Origin: Proteromonas lacertae
Lineage: Eukaryota > Sar > Bigyra > Opalinata > Proteromonadidae
Length of the DNA: 23,630 nucleotides
Reading direction: 5' to 3'
NCBI GenBank assembly: GCA_002245135.1
Contig: NGBS01001222.1
Coordinates: forward strand, 1-23,630
Positions 1 to 8,296 of the stretch are shown in pieces (the stretch's first letter is position 1; the number at the start of each line of letters is the position of its first letter). The notes beneath the pieces are model-generated. The model was not told where the DNA came from, searched no databases, and saw nothing but the letters and a program-made list of their open reading frames with translations. The translations under genes were made by a program, and so were the position numbers.

Positions 1-349
1 CTAATATACGTTTTTCTTGATTGATTAAAATATACATAATTAAATGCTAAAGGATAGAGCTTATACTCAAAGAATAAATCTTTAATCTTTTCATATAAGG
101 AAATATCTTCAACAAACAAACATAATACAGGTATAGCATAGCATCATTTTTATAGTACATACATACATCATTAAACTCTCCCCAAAAACTCCCATAATCT
201 TCAATTTTCAAATTATTTGGATGTAATATAAAACTAGAGAATATTCGACTACCAGATTCAACTTCTATAGTCATATTAAACAACGAACTAGTGAGAAAAA
301 GCAAAATTAAAAAATACATGTAATTTACATACAAAAGTGACATTCTCAT
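1..349 (-). CDS. hypothetical secreted protein, 3' part outside window
   Basis: I do not recognise this gene. The likely start is the Met at 349 (or the Met at 343), because it begins a hydrophobic leader that looks like a signal peptide (residues include YFLILLFLTSSLF), followed by a polar segment containing IEDYGSFWGEFND. An open frame exists up to 469, but it uses no ATG there and would overlap the first exon of PRA1 on the other strand, so I left it out. Near the left edge a different frame (about 105 down to 1) is open and protein-like, with FFEYKLYPLAFNYVYF, so an intron must lie in roughly 100-170; I could not fix its ends. The gene runs off the window. Splicing is uncertain; only the leader and the two open stretches are directly visible. 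Confidence 0.35.
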
Positions 350-460
350 TAAGTTTTTAAAATTTGAAAATATGGAATCATCTGGTATGTAAATAAGCAA
401 AATATGCATTATACTGTATATAGATAAAGACTCTGCATTAAATAAAGTGTTGGATTTGGT

Positions 461-957
461 ATGGAACAAACAAGTAAGAAATATATATAATATTCCTTTA
501 TAGAGACCATGGAAAAAGTTTTTTGAGAGATTTGAAGCACCTAAGAAAAGATATTAAGAAAGTAATGGAAATAAACCTTCGTTACTACTATTCCAATTAT
601 TTATTCATCTGCTTAGTCTTTTTATTATATTTCTTGTATTGTCACTCTGTTTAATATATATAGTTTCACAAATCCATGTTGTTAGTAGTCTTTTTACTCT
701 CAACTGCTGCATACATATATATCTTCTTTGTAAGTGGACCAATCATTGTAAATGGCACACAAGTACCAGAACCAACTCTTCGTGGAGCTTTCTGCGTAGG
801 AGTTTTCATACTATTGGCAATAACAGGAACTTTATCAACACTATTTTTAGCATCAATTTTACCAGTGTTAATGTGTGCTTTACATTCAGTATTAAGACAT
901 CCATCTATAGAAGCTGGTGCTAACAAAGTATTAGGTGATGTAAAAGGTACGATATAA
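461..957 (+). CDS. PRA1-family (prenylated Rab acceptor) membrane protein
   Basis: PRA1/Yip3 proteins bind prenylated Rabs and act at ER, Golgi and endosome membranes. My model is exons 461-473, 506-648 and 664-957, giving about 149 residues. Family hallmarks are NLRYYYSNY just before the first hydrophobic hairpin, then MLLVVFLLSTAAYIYIFF, a polar loop with PEPTLRG, and a second hairpin ending LHSVLRHPS, all in the order seen in human RABAC1. The second intron would be only 15 nt (649-663); removing it joins the two halves in frame across in-frame TAA and TAG. The 13-nt first exon is less sure; translation could start at the Met at 565. The 3' end could also splice from 952 to about 1060 to give a different last two residues. 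The gene is convergent with a Rab gene. Confidence 0.8.
649..663 (+). other. candidate 15-nt intron in PRA1 gene
   Basis: The sequence GTTTAATATATATAG starts with GT, ends with TAG, has length divisible by three and contains the in-frame stops TAA and TAG. The frames before and after are the same, and both encode conserved PRA1 segments (LRYYYSNY upstream, MLLVVFLL downstream). Other donor/acceptor pairs nearby either change the frame or delete a membrane segment. Introns of 15-16 nt are known in some heterotrich ciliates; the rest of this window has a mode near 30 nt, so this would be an extreme. Confidence 0.55.
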
Positions 958-1194
958 AAACAATACACTTCATATTTATATATATATTATATTATTCTAT
1001 ATTTCATACACATATATTAATTTATTATTGTTATTAATATATATTTTATTGATAAATAGGAGCTTTTTAAATTAAAGAAAGTAAAACATTAATGAATTTG
1101 TCTATTATTATTATTAATATCCCTTTCTCTACACTCATTAAAAAAAACATTTAAAAATATGTAAAACAAGAATAAATAAGACTTTTTAATTATA
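958..1194. other. convergent intergenic spacer, PRA1/Rab
   Basis: AT-rich spacer between two 3' ends. Part of it (about 953-1059) could be an alternative terminal intron of PRA1, ending TAAATAG before GAGCTTTTTAA. Nothing else is seen. Confidence 0.5.
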
Positions 1195-1925
1195 TTAATA
1201 TGGAGAAGGTTTAATAGTCAGAGGACCTTTTTCTGCTGTTATATTTCTATATGCCTTTATTCCAGCATTTTTAAATATTTCATCTATTCCTTTACCAGTC
1301 TTTGCTGAACATTCAAATGATTCGTATCCAGCTTCTTGTACATATCTTTGAATATCTCTTCGAGGTACACTTCTATGATTCTCTAAATCAATTTTATTTC
1401 CTACTATTAATATTGGTGCATCTGGACATTGTTCTTGAAAGTCTCTAACCCATGAATCTAAATGAGTGAAACTGGTTTTAGAGGTTATATCATAGACTAA
1501 TATTCCAATAGCTGCATCTCTGTAAAAAAACGTGTCATTGATTTATACGCTTCTTCCCCTGCAGTATCCCATATGTGTAATCTATTGATATGTATAGATG
1601 TTGATTATTATACTTAATTGGAATTTCTGTTCCTTCATTTTTACAAATAATTAGATCTCTTGATATGAATGCATAACCAATAGTTGGTGCATGAGTTTCG
1701 TTAAATTTATCTTGTGTGTATCTTGCTACTATGCTAATTATATAATGAAGATAATCTTACCATGACTTCCCTACTGCTTTGTCACCCAAGCAAACTACTT
1801 TAAAAGTAGGAGGACCTTTTGTAGAATCGTCTTGTTGTTTTACAATTTTTAGATCCTAAAGAATAAATAAACATAAATACATCCATAGGGTCGTTTGAAT
1901 CTTCTTTAGATGAGCCACAACCCAT
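1195..1925 (-). CDS. ARA6/Rab5B-like small GTPase with N-myristoylation signal
   Basis: Exons on the minus strand are 1925-1881, 1855-1761, 1733-1614 and 1581-1195, with introns of 25, 27 and 32 nt. The product starts MGCGSSKEDS: Gly2 and Cys3 fit N-myristoylation plus palmitoylation, as in plant ARA6 (RabF1) and apicomplexan Rab5B, and the C-terminus (TIKPSPY) has no prenylation cysteines. GTPase motifs are P-loop GDKAVGKS (about residues 39-46), switch I Thr in PTIGYAF, WDTAGEE (about 91-97, with Glu where most Rabs have Gln), NKID and SAKT. The coding length is one base short of a whole number of codons. The slip falls at a run of seven T (plus-strand A 1524-1530), where RFFYRDAA is expected; one more T would restore it. 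That looks like a homopolymer sequencing deletion, though a true frameshift is possible. Role: endosomal membrane traffic, from family knowledge. Confidence 0.85.
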
Positions 1926-2087
1926 TTATATTGATCTTAATAACTAGAAATAAATAAATGAAACACAATGATTTGTCAAGCTAGACATTTAGGCTTGATG
2001 TAATTTACCAAAATTTGACATTATTTTTTATCATTTTCATTTTTTTCTTGAATCTATAACTTTTTTGTCACAATACACATTTAATAT

Positions 2088-3511
2088 ATGCCTAAAGATC
2101 ATTCAAAATCAACTTCAACTAAGAAACAACCAATTCCTAATAAAAGAACAGATTTATTAAAACAAGTATTGATGTTTGTGTTAAGTTTATATTTAGATGT
2201 CAGGAAAAGCATTGAAGAACAAAACAAAAGAGGAAGATTCAGAAGAGGAAGACAATATCAAATATCAAGAATCAACAGTACCTGCAAAATTATCTCAAAA
2301 AATCTTAGCAACAGCCAAGAAACAGCAAGATGAATTAGATGATGATGAAAAAGAAGGAACAAGTAATATTGAAAGTTTCGGTTTAATTGGAGCAGATGCA
2401 GATGCTGATGAATTTACAGAAAGTCAAGATGATATTAAAAATTTAGAAGCAAATTTCGTACATGATTTTCAAATAGATGAAACAGACAATGCAACATTAA
2501 TGCAATTTTTCTCAACCAAACCATCAGTAAGAAAGACATTAGGTGAAGTGATCATGAACACAGTACATGCTAAAGAAGAAGAAGAAGAAGCAGAAGAAGA
2601 TGATGATGAAAATAATGGAGAAAACGAAGAAGAAGAAGAAAGTGGTAAAAAATCAGATAATAATACTAAAACTAAAATCAATCCTAAAATAGTACAAGTT
2701 TATACAACTGTTGGTGTATTAATGTCAAGATATAGATCCGGTAAATTACCAAAACCATTTAGAATTATTCCATCCTTATTGAATTGGGAAGAAATCTTAT
2801 CATTAACAAAACCAGAAAAATATACACCTCAAGCTATGTATCAAGCCACAAAATTATTCACATCAAGTTTGAATAACAAACTATGTCAAAGATTTTTAAA
2901 TTTAATTTTATTACCTGCTGTTTTAGAAGATATAGATAATCATAAATGTTTGAATTATCATTATTATCAATCCTTAAAAAAGTCATTATATAAACCATCA
3001 GCATTTATGAAAGGTGTTTTATTACCATTATGTGAAAATCAAAGTTGTACATTAAAAGAAGCTATTATTATTGGTAGTGTAATGAGTAAAATGTCAATTC
3101 CTGTAACACATTCAGCTGCTGCGCTGTTAAGAATTGCAGAAATGCCTTATTCTGGATCAACTAGCATTTTTTTCAGAGTTTTGTTGGATAAGAAGTATTC
3201 TTTACCTTATAAAGTGATTGATGCTGTTGTGGATCACTTTTTGAGGTTTGTGGATGATGATAGATTGCTTCCTGTGTTATGGCATCAAGTATATATTTAT
3301 TCTATTTAATTTCTTATTCTATGTTTAGAGTCTATTGACATTATCACAGAGATATAAGCATGCAATTACTAAAGAACAGAAAGAAGCTTTAAAGCCATTA
3401 TTGAAGAAACATTACCATCATTTAATAACTCCAGAGATTAGAAGAGAACTTTTCACATGTAGTTCAAGAGGAGAACAAGTTGGAGAGAATAGTATGGAAA
3501 TAGAATCATAA
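2088..3511 (+). CDS. ENP1: bystin (ENP1), 40S ribosome biogenesis factor
   Basis: Exons are 2088-2165, 2197-3288 and 3329-3511, with 31- and 40-nt introns, giving 450 residues, close to human bystin (437). The N-terminal third is charged, with long Glu/Asp runs encoded by GAA repeats (about 2572-2640), as is usual in bystins. The C-terminal domain is strongly conserved: YRSGKLPKPFRIIP, LNWEEIL, ALLRIAEMPYSGSTSIFFR, LDKKYSLPYKVIDAVV and LPVLWHQ. The last exon adds SLLTLSQRYKHAITKEQKEA and TPEIRREL, which match the family's end. Bystin is a nucleolar-cytoplasmic component of pre-40S particles needed for 18S rRNA maturation. It starts 162 bp from the divergent Rab gene. No frame damage is visible. 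Confidence 0.95.
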
Positions 3512-3707
3512 AAAAGGATTAACATAAATTATATCGTTTTATTGACTTATTGAGTTGTTTAATACATTAAAAATGATGTAATATGTTCACATTTTTTCCT
3601 AAAATAACATAATAACCATGTGCAACTCAGTATTTCAACAAAAATTGAAAAAAAGATATTTTCATCAAGCTTGAATCAACCAAACCAAGATTTATTTTTT
3701 TGAAGTA

Positions 3708-4265
3708 ATGATCAAGGGTGTGCTTATATTCAATAATCAAGGTTTAATAAGACTATCCAAATTTTATGAACCGATTGTATTGTTTAATAGACATTATCTT
3801 TACTTAGCCAATTCATGAGCAACAAGAAGTAATTAATGAAATTTATGCTCTTCTATGCAAAAGAAAAAATAATGTATGCAATTTTCTTGATGGTGATACG
3901 TATAAATACATTTATTATTAGATCCAATAGAATATCTGTGTGGGGTAAAGGTCTAAAAATTGTCTACAGATTTTATGTTACACTATATTTTGTATTTTGC
4001 GTAGATGGGACAGAAAGTGAACTTGGAACGCTTGATATGATTCATGGTATATTCTTATCACTTATATTCATATTTAGCATTTGTTGAATCTTTAAACACA
4101 TATTTCAATAATGTTTGTGAATTACACATAATATTTAACATGGAAAAAGTCCATCATATTTTAGATGAGTTGATTTTGGGTGGTATGGTTTTGGAAACCA
4201 ACATCAAAGAAGCTTATGCACATATTAAGGAAATGGAAAAGCTTGAAAATAGTGGAGCTAAATAA
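3708..4265 (+). CDS. AP-3 adaptor complex sigma subunit
   Basis: Exons are 3708-3776, 3808-3899, 3922-4046 and 4078-4265, with introns of 31, 22 and 31 nt, giving 157 residues. The start MIKGVLIFNNQGLIRLSKFY is the classic longin-like first strand and helix of adaptin small chains. KRKNNVCNFLDG, LYFVFCVDGTESELGTLD, FVESLNTYFNNVCEL and EKVHHILDELILGGMVLET follow. The YFVFCVD/ESELG and GGMVLET forms fit AP-3 sigma rather than AP-1 or AP-2 sigma (which have CCAIEE-type and GGEVQET-type sequences). The protein ends shortly after the core (ENSGAK), without the extended tail of animal AP-3 sigma. AP-3 sorts cargo from endosomes or Golgi to lysosome-related compartments. The 22-nt intron is among the shortest here. 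Confidence 0.93.
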
Positions 4266-4383
4266 ATTAATTATTATTTTCTTTATATATTTGTATTATT
4301 CCATATAATTGATTTAATAATCAAAATGAGAGTGATTTAAACATATTGTTGAATTTATCAATATTAATTGATATAGAAGCACG

Positions 4384-5509
4384 ATGTTCGTTAATCGAGT
4401 TTCAATGTCGTTAAAATATATCTGCTTCATTAATAGAGCTTTTTCTAGTGATTTATATACTAAAATTCATTCACAATACAAACAACTGAGCAAATTAATA
4501 AATGAACCTAATAATAAGAATATATCATACTTTAAACAGTATATTTAATGCATGCTAATCGCCTGTAGACAATTGAATCAGTTATATTCAGATTTTGAAG
4601 GTATTTTTTTTAATTTTGTTCTAATCAAAATAGAATCTATTTCATTGGGAGAAAATATTCAAGAGAATGAATTATTGAAAGAGAGTTTAGAAGAATTTAA
4701 TAAATTGAAAAATCAAATTATCATCAACTCTATATCTACTAGTAGTGATATATTTATGGAAATTCGAGCAGGTAGTGGAGGTAAAGAAAGTTGTGATTGG
4801 TGTGAAATGCTTTATTCAATGTATAATAAATTCTGTAAGATAAATCACTTCAAAATATCAATGATTGATTCATCAATTGGAATAGACAATGTAGGTTATA
4901 AAAACATGAATTTGGAAATAAAAGGTAAGAATATTAATTCTTTACTGTATTTTGAAACTGGAGTGCATAGATTGATAAGAAAATCGCCATTTAATCCAGG
5001 AAGACATACAAGTTTTGCAAGTGTTTTAGTTTATCCAAAAATAAAAGAAAATAAAAATGATAAAATAAATGAAAAAGATATAGAAATAGAACCAGTTAAA
5101 TGTAGAGGCAATGGAGGACAAAATGTGAATAAAACTGAAAGTGGAATAAGAGTTACTCATAAACCAAGTGGAATAACTGTGAGAGTATATTTTAAATCAT
5201 TCATTTTTTTCAAAATAGTGTGAAAATGAAAGATCTCAATTCCAAAGCAAGACATTAGCTTTAAATATTTTATATTCCAAACTCAATAAAATGAAAATGG
5301 AAGAAAAACTAAAAACAATCAATGATATAAGAAGTGGTATAGGAGATAATAGTTTTGGAAATCAAATACGAACTTATACTCTTGATCCATATCTACAAAT
5401 AAAAGATCATCGAACTCTGTTGAAAATATCAAAAGTAGAGAATGTGTTAAATGGAAATTTAGATGAAATAATCAACAACAATTTAGATTTCTATTTATTT
5501 CACTTATAA
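4384..5509 (+). CDS. organellar (mitochondrial) peptide chain release factor, RF2 type
   Basis: Exons are 4384-4538, 4569-4600, 4634-5184 and 5219-5509, with introns of 30, 33 and 34 nt, giving 342 residues. The N-terminus (MFVNRVSMSLKYICFINRAF) is basic, hydrophobic and free of acids, fitting a mitochondrial presequence. EIRAGSGGKESCDWCEMLY, VHRLIRKSPFNPGRHTSFAS and CRGNGGQNVNKTESGIRVTH are class-I release factor signatures. GGQ (about 223-225) triggers peptidyl-tRNA hydrolysis. The SPF tripeptide (about 180-182) is the RF2 codon-reading motif for UGA/UAA; RF1 has PxT. The C-terminus (FGNQIRTYTLDPYLQIKDHRT) also matches RF2. The 33-nt intron 4601-4633 has no in-frame stop, but its GT...CTAAT...TAG form and the break it makes in FE|ESISLGE support removal. 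RF2 in the organelle implies that UGA is still used as a stop there. Confidence 0.92.
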
Positions 5510-5553
5510 ACAATAAAACAAACATTTATAATTTATTATTATTATTTACTTAT
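5510..5553. other. 44-bp convergent gap between RF2 and CTU1 genes
   Basis: Only 44 bp separate the two stop codons. The gap is pure AT-rich sequence with ATTATT repeats and no clear terminator. Both 3' UTRs must overlap the opposite gene or be extremely short. Confidence 0.8.
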
Positions 5554-6703
5554 TTATTTAGATGTTTTTTTTTCTTCTTCTTCTTCTAACTTTATATTTG
5601 CTTCTCTTTCTGCTTTTCTTCCTCTCCTTCCTAAAGGAATCAAAGGCATTCCTTTCTCTATTCCACTTAACAAACTACAAGCTTGACATAATTCCTGACT
5701 ACTTAAATAGCCACATTTCTTACATTTCTTCTTAATACTCACTTTTGTTGTACTTTTCACTTTTATTTCTTCACAACTGTTTATTATATCGATTATTACT
5801 CTTGAATTTATTCTTTCTAAATCCTTTAGATATTCTCTTGCATATCCTCGATATGCTTCAGGTGCATAAGTACATTCAGTTGAAAAATAATCCAAGTGTT
5901 TATAATATGCATATAATACAATCTCTTTTTCATAACTATATTTCATTGGCTTACATCTTTTTATATCATTTTCAACATCTTCTTCAATTCCACTCTCTTT
6001 ATCATTATCTCCACTTATTTCATTTACACATCTTCCTAATCTACTTATATCACCTCTTAATAGATTCATTAACACAGTTTCAGCAATATCATCAGCATTA
6101 TGTCCTGTTGCTATACAATTTGCTTTTAACTTGATTCCTCCTCTATCCAAACACTGTCTACGGAATACACCACAAAATGTACAACTATTTCTTCCTCCTG
6201 TTAATTCTACAATTTCATCCATAGTATATCCATATAAATCTTTATATGATAGAATTTGAAGTGGTAAATTATATTGTTCACTATTTCTTTTAACTGTTTC
6301 AAGAGATGGATCTCTGTATCCTTTTATTCCTTCATCTATTGATAACAAAATCAAATTAACTCCATAATTATGTCTTTCATTTAATACCTTCAATACATGC
6401 ATTAGAACGGTTGAATCTATTAATTATTATGACAAAATTATTGAATTAAATATACCTTTACCTCCTGATGCTCCTATGGCTACATTATCTCCTGGATTAA
6501 ACATATAAGATTTTGTGATAGTTTCATGAATCTCTTCTTCAAATACAAGGTAAAAACACTCTTTGCATAATTTTTCACTGGTTTTTGGTCTTTTAATAGT
6601 TGCCTATGATAATAACTATAGATAATACTGGTTTAGATTTACATATAAAGCACTGTGGAAGGTGGCATTTTCTAAAATTGCATTATAAAATTACAAACCT
6701 CAT
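5554..6703 (-). CDS. NCS6: cytoplasmic tRNA 2-thiolation protein 1 (NCS6/CTU1)
   Basis: This enzyme 2-thiolates U34 of tRNAs for Lys, Glu and Gln, using the Urm1 sulfur relay together with NCS2/CTU2. Minus-strand exons are 6703-6699, 6671-6629, 6603-6456 and 6416-5554, with introns of 27, 25 and 39 nt, giving 352 residues. Seen in order: two CxxC pairs (CFIC at about 9-12, LCKECF at about 29-32), PP-loop SGGKDS (about 62-67, split by an intron between Lys and Asp), [33 protein letters not shown] with catalytic/iron-sulfur cysteines, [33 protein letters not shown] and the C-terminal zinc motif [16 protein letters not shown]. An acidic insert (about SGDNDKESG) interrupts the region after LGRC. 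The first exon would be only five bases (ATGAG); it is the only in-frame start I found, since TAA closes the frame upstream of exon 2. Confidence 0.93.
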
Positions 6704-7176
6704 GAAGTTTGATAATCTATTATGAAAAACCAACGACTTTTAAAAAATGAATGATTATTAAAATGAAATGCTTATTTGTTTTGGAGTATTTATTATCAGT
6801 CTATTTGATTTAATAAATATAATGAAAAATTTAAATCAGAAACATCATTTATTCAACTGGCTTTATTCTATAAAACGCTTAAAACACTTATTTCTTTACA
6901 AGTAATTAATTTATTAAATAGTTAGATTAAAAATAGTTAGTCAATCGAAGAATTCTTGAAATGACGGTTTTATTTTCATATATTTCTGTTATACTTGTGA
7001 TTATATTTATATAAAACCGAATAATAATATTATATTCTCTTCATATCTTATTTGCTTTGCTCTATATCAAACATGAAAGATGTTCAGTTTCACAAGCTTA
7101 AGATTTGGCTCGAAATTCATACTTAAGCCAGTCTTTTTCTTTTTTTGGCTTAATAGCTAGTATATCCTAGATTTCT
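6704..7176. other. 473-bp divergent intergenic region, no gene seen
   Basis: This separates the start codons of CTU1 (-) and the SEC14-like gene (+), so it should hold both promoters. It is AT-rich with no ORF or tRNA fold that I accept. Near its right end, TTAAGCCA (7123-7130) and TGGCTTAA (7146-7153) form a perfect 8-bp inverted repeat around a T-rich loop, 23 bp before the SEC14-like start. An extra TTGGCT lies at 7105-7110. Confidence 0.6.
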
Positions 7177-8119
7177 ATGAGTGCTGATTCAACTACGATA
7201 TGTGAAGCGTCTAAAGAAGCTATTAAGCGAGTTTCAGAACAGATACCAAAGGTTCATGGTATATTTCAATGTCTACTATGAAATAGATGAAAAATATAGG
7301 GATGATATTATATATCGAACATTAATGCATTTTGATTTTGATGAAAAATTAACAAGTACACAATTAATATTTATTTGTAGTTGACTCTGTGAATAATGTA
7401 TATAATTGGAGAAAGCAAAAGCGTATAAACCATATTTTGGAAAATAAAGAAGCTGAAGCTGTATATTTTATAAAAATTTATTTTATAAACACAGATGGAC
7501 GAAGAACTTCAACAAATATTTTATAGAATACATGGAGCAGACAAACAAGGACGAGTATAATATATAACAATAACATTTTGTTTAATTTTCTTCAATAGCC
7601 TCTCGTATTAGTACAGTTAGGACATGTAAAAGTAGACGATGCATTTTCAAGATATACAGAAGAAGAATTAATTCGAGCTTATTACTATTTCAGTGAAAAA
7701 ACAATAAAATTAACAAGAGAAAATCAAGAAAAGAATAATGTGGGATTTTTGAATGTTGTATTTATTGTAGATTTAAGTGGAATGACACTTTTCTCGACAT
7801 ATGAGTAAGAAAGGCTTAGATTTTTTTCAAGTATTTTAATTATCAATTTATAAACTTTAAATAATAGGCTTTATCGGAGGAATCATACTTCAATGGATAT
7901 AGTGGTAAATTTTATGTTGTTAATATTCCATTCATTTTCAAATCAATTTGGATGGTTGTGTATGCGTTTTTGCCAACTGCTGTTAAGAATAAAATAGTAT
8001 TTATTAACGATATGAAGGAACTACTGTATCATTTTGATGCTAGTGTATTACCAGTTGAATATGGCGGAACTTGTAAATGTGAAGGTGGATGTATTCCAGT
8101 TTATAAATGTAAAAAATAG
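7177..8119 (+). CDS. CRAL-TRIO / SEC14-like lipid-transfer protein (one frame break)
   Basis: Exons are 7177-7258, 7287-7355, 7381-7460, 7495-7554, 7599-7804 and 7868-8119; introns are 28, 25, 34, 44 and 63 nt. The start is MSADSTTICEASKEAI. The N-terminal helical part has FDFDEKLT and YNWRKQKR, like the CRAL-TRIO-N domain. The lipid-binding domain follows: RIHGADKQGRPLVLVQLG, FIVDLSGMTLFSTYE, then GKFYVVNIPFIFKSIW, FLPTAVKNKIVFIND and LPVEYGGTCKCEGGC. The start of the last exon reads well in one frame (LYRRNHTSMDI), and from about 7895 in the other (GYSGKFYVVN). The family's YPER element just before GKFY is missing. The sequence therefore lacks some bases here (number equal to 1 mod 3): a small deletion between repeated GATATA motifs or an assembly error. 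Predicted role: cytosolic phospholipid exchange supporting phosphoinositide signalling; the exact ligand is unknown. Confidence 0.82.
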
Positions 8120-8296
8120 AAATCAACTAATATTATATATTATTATTAGTTATTTATAAATCGATATTTCCATTGGGTTGTGTTGATATAAATAATAAAA
8201 ACAATAAAAAAAGAAGATACACAATTATCTACATACAATTATATATATATAATATTATATTTCACAGTTTCACATGTATATATATAATAATAACTA

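Noticed and set aside
350-469. 5' extension of the left-edge minus-strand frame up to 469
   Set aside because: It has no ATG at its start and overlaps PRA1 exon 1; a signal-peptide start at 349 or 343 is better.
649-663. Reassigned stop codons or read-through in PRA1
   Set aside because: TAA, TAG and TGA all end intact genes in this window, and the stretch has proper intron ends.
2469-2681. Minus-strand Ser-rich ORF opposite bystin
   Set aside because: It is the mirror of the Glu/Asp-rich GAA repeats of a clearly conserved gene.
7085-7142. tRNA-like or Pol III gene (GGCTCGAAATTC resembling a B box, then a T run)
   Set aside because: No acceptor stem, anticodon arm or A box could be paired on either strand.
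7181-7384. Reading 7181-7384 as a stand-alone small gene
   Set aside because: The CRAL-TRIO model uses the ATG at 7177 in another frame and splices through this stretch with a good domain match.
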